In this document: piece by piece, positions 56,898-64,000 of the stretch
Layout of the letters: each line of letters begins with the position of its first letter
Numbering within the stretch: position 1 is the stretch's first letter
Source: Stutzerimonas stutzeri
GTDB lineage: Bacteria; Pseudomonadota; Gammaproteobacteria; Pseudomonadales; Pseudomonadaceae
Length of the DNA: 64,000 nt
Direction: 5' to 3'
Assembly: GCF_000219605.1 (NCBI RefSeq)
Contig: NC_015740.1
Location: 4,278,001 to 4,342,000, forward strand
The notes under the pieces: model-generated
Told to the model about the DNA's origin: nothing
Database searches by the model: none
Seen by the model: only the letters and a program-made list of their open reading frames with translations
Translations under genes and position numbers: made by a program

Positions 56898-58484
56898 TCA
56901 GCCGCGTCGTCGTGTCCAGAATTGCTGCACCAGCATCTCCATGCTGCCGGCCAGCTCGGCGACGCCCGAGGCGCTTTGCCGACTACGCAGACCGCTCTCC
57001 ACGTGACGATCGGAACCGCCGCGAATGCTGACGATGTTCTGGTTGATGTTCTCGCTGACCGCGCTCTGCTGCTCCACCGCCGCGGCGATCTGCATGCTCA
57101 TCGCACTGATCTCGTTGACGCGGCTGTTGATGCCCTGCAGCGAGCGCGCCGCCTGTTCGGCCTGGTCGACGCTCTGCATGGCCTGCTCGCGGCTGCGCTG
57201 CATGACTTCCACCGCCTGACGCGCACCGCCCTGCAGCGCGCCGATCATGTCGTTGATCTCCCGGGTCGACTGCTGAGTGCGCGAGGCCAGGCTGCGCACC
57301 TCGTCGGCGACCACGGCGAAGCCCCGGCCCTGCTCGCCGGCACGCGCCGCCTCGATGGCTGCGTTGAGCGCCAGCAAATTGGTCTGCTCGGCGATGCCGC
57401 GGATGACATCGAGCACCTTGGTGATGTCGTTGCTGTGCGCTTCCAGCTGGTGGATCACGTCGCCGGCATGCTGGATGTCCTGCGCCAGCTGGCCGATGGC
57501 GACGCCGGTGCGATTGACCACCTCGGTGCCGGTGGCCGCTTCGTTGTCGGCGCGGCTGGCCGCTTCCGCGGTGCGCTGGGCGTTGTTCGCCACGTCCTGC
57601 ACACTGACCGCCATCTGGTTGATCGCGGTGGCGACCTGATCGGTTTCGCTCTGCTGGCGCGCCGCGCTCTCGGTGCTGCTGTCCATCGCGCCGAGCAGTT
57701 CATGGGCGTGCTGGCTGAGCTGGCGCGAGGCGTCGCCGATGCGGCCGACCATGGCGCCGGCTTCGGTTTCCAGCATCTTCATGGCGAAGGCGATCTGGCC
57801 GTACTCGTCACGCCGGCCGGCGTAGATCAGCTGCCCCACCGGATTGTCGCCGACCCGGCGCGCCTGTTCGGCGAGTCGCTGCAGGGGCGCCAGCGCCAGG
57901 TAGGTCAGAGCGCTGGCCGCCGCGGCCGCCACCGTCGCGGTAAGCAGCGCCACACCCAGGCCAACACCACCGAGCAGGGCTCCGCCGATCACGCACGGGG
58001 CCGCACCCAACGCGGCGCACAGCGCCACGCGACTGCGCGCGCTGAGCGGCGCGCGCCGCAGCGCCGCCGGCGGCCGCAGGTCACGCAGCTGGGCGTACAA
58101 CCCTTCGGCGGCGGCGATCTGCGCCGGCTGCGGCTTGGTGCGCACCGACTGGTACTCGACCACCCGGCCATTGCGGCTGATCGGGGTGACGAACGCGCTG
58201 ACCCAGTAGTGATCGCCGTTCTTGCAGCGGTTCTTGACCATGCCCATCCAAGAATTGCCGCCGCGCACGCTGGACCAGAGGTCGGCGAACGCCTCGCGGG
58301 GCATGTCCGGATGGCGCACGATGTTGTGGTGCTGGCCGAGCAGCTCGTCCTCGTCGAAGCCGCTGATCTTGATGAAATCCGGATTCACATAGGTGATGTC
58401 ACCGTTGAGATCCGTGGTGGAAAGGATATTGGCGGTATCGCTGATGGAAACATCGCGGCCGGTGACCGGCAGATTCATGCGCAT
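56898..58484 (-). CDS. aer: Aer-type aerotaxis receptor (PAS methyl-accepting chemotaxis protein)
   Basis: 528 aa. PAS sensor (about 10-120) with the Aer hallmark [10 protein letters not shown] and [14 protein letters not shown], presumed FAD-binding. Membrane hairpin about 153-200, HAMP region to about 245, then the cytoplasmic signalling domain with tip [34 protein letters not shown] (in two overlapping blocks, residues 364-398). It reports redox state to CheA/CheW. It ends [17 protein letters not shown]. The ATG at 58484 (MRMN) follows GAGAG; longer starts are unconvincing. Head-to-tail with the shortened paralogue. Confidence 0.92.
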   Translation of the reverse strand: MRMNLPVTGRDVSISDTANILSTTDLNGDITYVNPDFIKISGFDEDELLGQHHNIVRHPDMPREAFADLWSSVRGGNSWMGMVKNRCKNGDHYWVSAFVTPISRNGRVVEYQSVRTKPQPAQIAAAEGLYAQLRDLRPPAALRRAPLSARSRVALCAALGAAPCVIGGALLGGVGLGVALLTATVAAAAASALTYLALAPLQRLAEQARRVGDNPVGQLIYAGRRDEYGQIAFAMKMLETEAGAMVGRIGDASRQLSQHAHELLGAMDSSTESAARQQSETDQVATAINQMAVSVQDVANNAQRTAEAASRADNEAATGTEVVNRTGVAIGQLAQDIQHAGDVIHQLEAHSNDITKVLDVIRGIAEQTNLLALNAAIEAARAGEQGRGFAVVADEVRSLASRTQQSTREINDMIGALQGGARQAVEVMQRSREQAMQSVDQAEQAARSLQGINSRVNEISAMSMQIAAAVEQQSAVSENINQNIVSIRGGSDRHVESGLRSRQSASGVAELAGSMEMLVQQFWTRRRG

Positions 58485-59090
58485 GGTGGCTCTCGTGAGC
58501 AAGGCAGTTGTCGTTCTGTTCCGCCATGCACGTCTCGTGTCGACGCACCTCGGGTGCATCGGGCGCTCCTGCCAATCGCTCACCCTGCGGTGATGGTCCC
58601 TGCCTCGGACGGCCCAACGGGTCGTTTGTATCGTTTTTGTCGCGCGGAAAACGGGCATGAAAAAAGCGCCAGCATCGAACCGTCCCTGCGGGTGATCCTT
58701 GATGGCGCTTCAGTCGACAGGCCCGTCGGTCCTGTCCGGTCAGCATGTCTCCTCGCCTGGAGACTGATGCCATAATGATGGCACCTGCTTTCCGCGTGCA
58801 ATGCGACTGAAGTCCTACTCCGCTGGTCGGCTTTTATTCCGTACATGCCAAAGTGATATCAATATTGTACAAACAAGTCTTCTCTGTACAGCTTTATAAC
58901 AAGAAATTTCGCGCGCCCCTCCGCAACCCTTGGTCGGCAAGTCGGTCGTAGCAAAGGGTGCGCGGATTAGCGGATCGGCATGGCGGGGTCCGTGGGCTGT
59001 TCCAGGCGCAGCCGCCTGCTAGACTCAAGTTCCGCGCAGACTCACAAGGGATGCCCGGGATTCCGAAAACAACCAAAAAGGAGTGCATCC
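58485..59090. other. Intergenic region between aer and the TAXI gene
   Basis: About 600 bp without a gene on either strand. It contains structured RNA element 1 (58660-58860). Between it and aer there is an open frame without stops but with no credible start. The stretch 58850-58915 is conspicuously AT-rich for this genome (AATATTGTACAA, TTTATAACAAG) and probably holds promoters for the RNA and, in the other direction, for the TAXI-TRAP genes. Confidence 0.6.
58660..58860 (-). ncRNA. Structured, GGA-rich RNA element 1 upstream of aer
   Basis: Minus-strand hairpins in order: TGCCAT/ATGGCA (58768-58783), GTCTCC/GGAGAC (58747-58764), GACAGG-9 nt-CCTGTC (58716-58736), and an intrinsic terminator AAGCGCCA/TGGCGCTT (58664-58710) followed by six T. 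A possible -10, TACAAT, lies at 58867-58872. The transcript would be about 200 nt with nine GGA triplets, several in or near loops, which recalls RsmA/CsrA-binding RNAs; no GacA box was found. It could also be an attenuated leader of aer. Confidence 0.5.
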
Positions 59091-60056
59091 ATGAAAGGCA
59101 AATCCTTGGCATGGATCTTTACCGCTGCTCTGGCGGGAACCGGCCTGAGCACAGTGGCACAGGCGCAAGAGAAGTTCGTCACCATCGGCACGGGCGGGCA
59201 GACCGGCGTTTACTACGTAGCCGGGCAATCGATCTGCCGCTTCGTCAACCGCAATGCGGAAAACATCAAGTGCAACGCCCCGGCCAGCGGCGGCGGCGTG
59301 GCCAACGTCAACGGTCTGCGCAGTGGCGAATTCAACTTCGGCATCATGCAGTCCGACCACCAGTACAAGGCAATGGAAGGCGTCGCACCCTTCGAGAAAG
59401 AAGGGAAGATGGACGACATCCGCGCGGTGTTCTCCCTGCAGAGCGAAGTCTTCACCGTACTGGCCCGTCGCAGCGCCAACATCAAGGGGCTCGATGACCT
59501 CAAGGGCAAGCGCGTCAACATCGGCAACCCCGGTTCCGGTCAGCGCGACACCCTCGAAGAGATCATGAAGGTCAAGGGCTGGGACAAGTCGGTGTTCTCC
59601 CTGGCCGCCGAGCTGAAGCCGGCTGAGCAGGCCAGCGCACTGGGCGACAACAACATCGATGCCATGACCTACTTCGTCGGTCACCCCAACGGCGCGATCC
59701 AGGAAGCCACCACCACCACCGACGCGGTGCTGGTGCCGATCACCGGCCCGGAGATCGACAAGCTGCTCGAAGAGCGCAGCTACTACACCAAGGCCGAGAT
59801 TCCCGGCGGCCTGTACAAGGGCAACGACCAGGCGACCCAGTCCATCGGTGGCAAGGCCGTGCTGTCCACTACCTCCAAGGTCGATGCCGAAGTGGTCTAC
59901 CAGCTGGTCAAGTCGGTGTTCGAGAACATCGAGCGCTTCCAGCGCCTGCATCCGGCCTTCAAGGACCTGAAGCCGGAAGAGATGATCGAAGTCGGCCTGA
60001 GCGCGCCGCTGCATGAAGGCGCCGAGCGCTACTATAAGGAGCGCGGCTGGCTGTAA
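59091..60056 (+). CDS. TAXI-family TRAP transporter substrate-binding protein
   Basis: 321 aa, signal peptide of about 25 residues (MKGKSLAWIFTAALAGTGL, cleavage near AQAQ). The mature start FVTIGTGGQTGVYYVAGQ and the later RVNIGNPGSGQRDTLEEI define the TAXI (TRAP-associated extracytoplasmic immunogenic) type. Homologues bind glutamate, 2-oxoglutarate or similar small acids. AAAAAGGAG lies 8 nt before the ATG. It partners with the fused permease downstream. The stop codon TAA is part of the repeat that follows. Confidence 0.94.
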   Translation: MKGKSLAWIFTAALAGTGLSTVAQAQEKFVTIGTGGQTGVYYVAGQSICRFVNRNAENIKCNAPASGGGVANVNGLRSGEFNFGIMQSDHQYKAMEGVAPFEKEGKMDDIRAVFSLQSEVFTVLARRSANIKGLDDLKGKRVNIGNPGSGQRDTLEEIMKVKGWDKSVFSLAAELKPAEQASALGDNNIDAMTYFVGHPNGAIQEATTTTDAVLVPITGPEIDKLLEERSYYTKAEIPGGLYKGNDQATQSIGGKAVLSTTSKVDAEVVYQLVKSVFENIERFQRLHPAFKDLKPEEMIEVGLSAPLHEGAERYYKERGWL

Positions 60057-60198
60057 GAACCTGTTCATGATCTGCTGCGCGTCGGCCCTGCTGCGTTAAA
60101 AACAGGCTCGGAATGCTCATTTACATCAGTAAACTCCGCTTCCTCGCCTGTTTTTGCCTTGCATGGCTCTAGCTCGCGAGATCGTGAACAGGCTCTTA
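60054..60198. repeat. 145-bp palindromic element, relative of the recC insertion
   Basis: Ends TAAGAACCTGTTCATGATCT (60054-60073) and its complement at 60179-60198 match at 18/20. The core (GCGTTAAAAACAGGC, TCGGAATGCTCAT, GTAAACTCCGCTTCCTCGCC, TTTTTGCCTTGC, GCTCGCGAGA) closely follows that of the copy in recC. The halves of the core are themselves inverted (AAAAACAGGC and GCCTGTTTTT). It lies between TAXI and its permease and provides the TAXI stop codon; the structure may act as an intra-operon hairpin. Confidence 0.85.
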
Positions 60199-60320
60199 GG
60201 ACTTGCGCAGCGCGGCACTCGCGCTGCGCTGCGCAGTCCTTCGCCTATACCGGAAACCCGTGAGCCCCACCGGCCACGGGTTTCTGCGGTTTCCGAACCC
60301 TGAAAAACAGGCCTCATTTC

Positions 60321-62870
<2,550 letters not shown>

Positions 62871-62889
62871 TCGACCCGGAAGCGTCTGA

Positions 62890-62922
62890 AACCCCGGTCA
62901 CGTGCGAGCGTGCCGGGGTTGT
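62890..62922 (+). terminator. Terminator after the TRAP permease
   Basis: AACCCCGG/CCGGGGTT stem extended by CACG/CGTG after one bulged T, 19 bp after the stop, followed by TTGTTC. It also stands 44 bp from the end of the convergent gene. Confidence 0.65.
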
Positions 62923-62966
62923 TCATTTGGTGCTCCCACCGGCGTACCCGCGCCAGGGCACCACGA

Positions 62967-64000
62967 TCAACCGAAGAACCAGTAGCACACCGCGATGGCA
63001 GCGATGATGCCGGCCAGATCCGCGACCAGGGCACAGCCCACCGCATGCCGCGCGCGCTGGATGCCGACCGCACCGAAGTACACCGCCAGCACGTAGAAGG
63101 TGGTCTCGGTACTGCCCTGCACCGTCGCCGCGACCAGCGCAGGGAAGCTGTCCACGCCCTGACTCTGCATGGTCTCGATCAGCATCGCCCGCGCCGCGCT
63201 GCCGGAGAACGGCTTGACCAGCGCGGTAGGCAGGGCGTCGACGAAGCGGGTGTCCCAGCCCAGCGCTTCGACCAGCCAGCGAATGCCTTCCAGACCGAAA
63301 TCCAGCGCACCGGATGCGCGCAGGGCGCCAATGGCGCAGAGCATGGCGATCAGATACGGCAACAGGCTCTTGGCGACGTCGAAGCCTTCCTTCGCGCCCT
63401 CGACGAACGCCTCGTACACCGGCACCTTGCGCAGCGCTCCGACGACGAGGAAGGCGATGATCAGGCCGAACAGGGTCAGGTTGCCCAGCAACGAGGACAG
63501 CGACGCCAGCGCGGTGGCCGACAGCCCTGCCAGCAGGGCCATGAAACCGCCGAGCAGCAGCGCACCGGGAATGAAATAGGCCAGCACCACCGGGTCCCAC
63601 AGGCGCAGGCGCTGCACCAGCGCCACTGCCAGCAGGCCCGCCAGGGACGAGGCACTGGTGGCCAGCAGAATCGGCAGGAACACCAGGGTCGGGTCGTCCG
63701 CGCCCTGCTGCACGCGGTACATGAAGATGGACACCGGCAGCAGCGTGAGCGAAGAGGTGTTGAGCACCAGGAAGAGGATTTGCGCATTGCTGGCCACGCT
63801 GGGCAGCGGGTTCAGCTCCTGCAGTGCGCGCATCGCCTTGAGGCCAATAGGCGTCGCGGCGTTGTCCAGACCAAGCCCGTTGGCGGCGAAATTGAGCGTG
63901 ATCAGCCCCAGCGCCGGGTGCCCGGCCGGCACTTCCGGCATCAGCCGGCGGAACAGCGGCCCGAGCAGCCGCGCCAGCAGCTCGATCAGCCCGGCCTTTT
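62967..64000 (-). CDS. SpmA/SpmB-like nucleoside-recognition (Gate) membrane protein, 5' end outside window
   Basis: 344 codons of C-terminal sequence; the frame is open to the right edge (an internal ATG at 63941 is not the start, since LLGPLFRRLMPEVP continues the family pattern). SpmA-like block: NFAANGLGLDNAATPIGLKAM. SpmB-like block: FVEGAKEGFDVAKSLLPYLIAML, VKPFSGSAARAM and VQGSTETTFYVLAVYFGAVG. In Bacillus these two halves are separate spore maturation proteins; the fused form occurs in non-sporulating bacteria, role unknown. Confidence 0.88.
   Translation of the reverse strand, partial: KAGLIELLARLLGPLFRRLMPEVPAGHPALGLITLNFAANGLGLDNAATPIGLKAMRALQELNPLPSVASNAQILFLVLNTSSLTLLPVSIFMYRVQQGADDPTLVFLPILLATSASSLAGLLAVALVQRLRLWDPVVLAYFIPGALLLGGFMALLAGLSATALASLSSLLGNLTLFGLIIAFLVVGALRKVPVYEAFVEGAKEGFDVAKSLLPYLIAMLCAIGALRASGALDFGLEGIRWLVEALGWDTRFVDALPTALVKPFSGSAARAMLIETMQSQGVDSFPALVAATVQGSTETTFYVLAVYFGAVGIQRARHAVGCALVADLAGIIAAIAVCYWFFG

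Noticed and set aside
58660..58860. Known riboswitch (c-di-GMP, cobalamin, TPP)
   Set aside because: None of the conserved core sequences of these classes could be found; only generic hairpins and GGA motifs are present.
60054..60198. Integron attC site or P. stutzeri repeat
   Set aside because: No integrase, gene cassette or paired GTTRRRY core sites in the right arrangement; both copies match each other instead as a palindromic element.

Overview
The window is a high-GC, densely coded gammaproteobacterial chromosome segment. Gene content and order point to Pseudomonadaceae, most likely the Pseudomonas stutzeri (Stutzerimonas) group. The assignment rests on remembered synteny: the run GMC oxidoreductase, coaD, ferredoxin, ggt, mutM, pfpI, rlmI, ilvD, folA, glpQ matches P. 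aeruginosa PA0364 down to PA0347. The phoU-pstBACS, recCBD and tctABC/porin/tctDE blocks also have the P. aeruginosa arrangement. I see no tRNA, rRNA, CRISPR array, integrase or insertion sequence.

Layout. 1-18.9 kb: housekeeping metabolism (CoA, ferredoxin, glutathione turnover, 8-oxoG repair, rRNA methylation, branched-chain amino acids, folate, glycerophosphodiesters), plus a secreted PETase-like hydrolase. 19-23.7 kb: a DUF2868/GTPase pair, then a DMT exporter with a divergent LysR regulator. 23.7-30.7 kb: the complete pstSCAB-phoU operon behind a Pho-box promoter with three 11-bp-phased repeats. 30.8-34 kb: thioesterase, diguanylate cyclase, AEC transporter and a small membrane protein. 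34-43 kb: recD, recB and recC, with recC carrying an in-frame palindromic insertion. 43-46 kb: a tandem-Cache periplasmic protein and a second Na/Pi cotransporter. 46-53.5 kb: a tricarboxylate uptake locus (AbrB-type protein, tctA, tctB, tctC, a frameshifted OprD/OpdH-type porin, and the tctDE two-component system). 53.5-58.9 kb: a sensory island with a 7TM-DISM diguanylate cyclase, two Aer-like PAS receptors (one without its whole signalling domain) and two related structured RNA elements. 59-62.9 kb: a TAXI-TRAP transporter. The window ends inside a SpmA/SpmB-like membrane protein.

The most unusual material is: (i) a 142-bp palindromic element inserted in frame in recC, with a relative at about 60.1 kb whose arms differ in sequence but are still self-complementary; (ii) an Aer paralogue from which the chemotaxis signalling hairpin has been cleanly removed; (iii) two similar hairpin-terminator RNAs, one upstream of each Aer-like receptor, one of them rich in GGA; (iv) a porin gene broken by an apparent 7-nt loss inside an otherwise intact tct locus. 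All calls are from reading the sequence; no database search was run.
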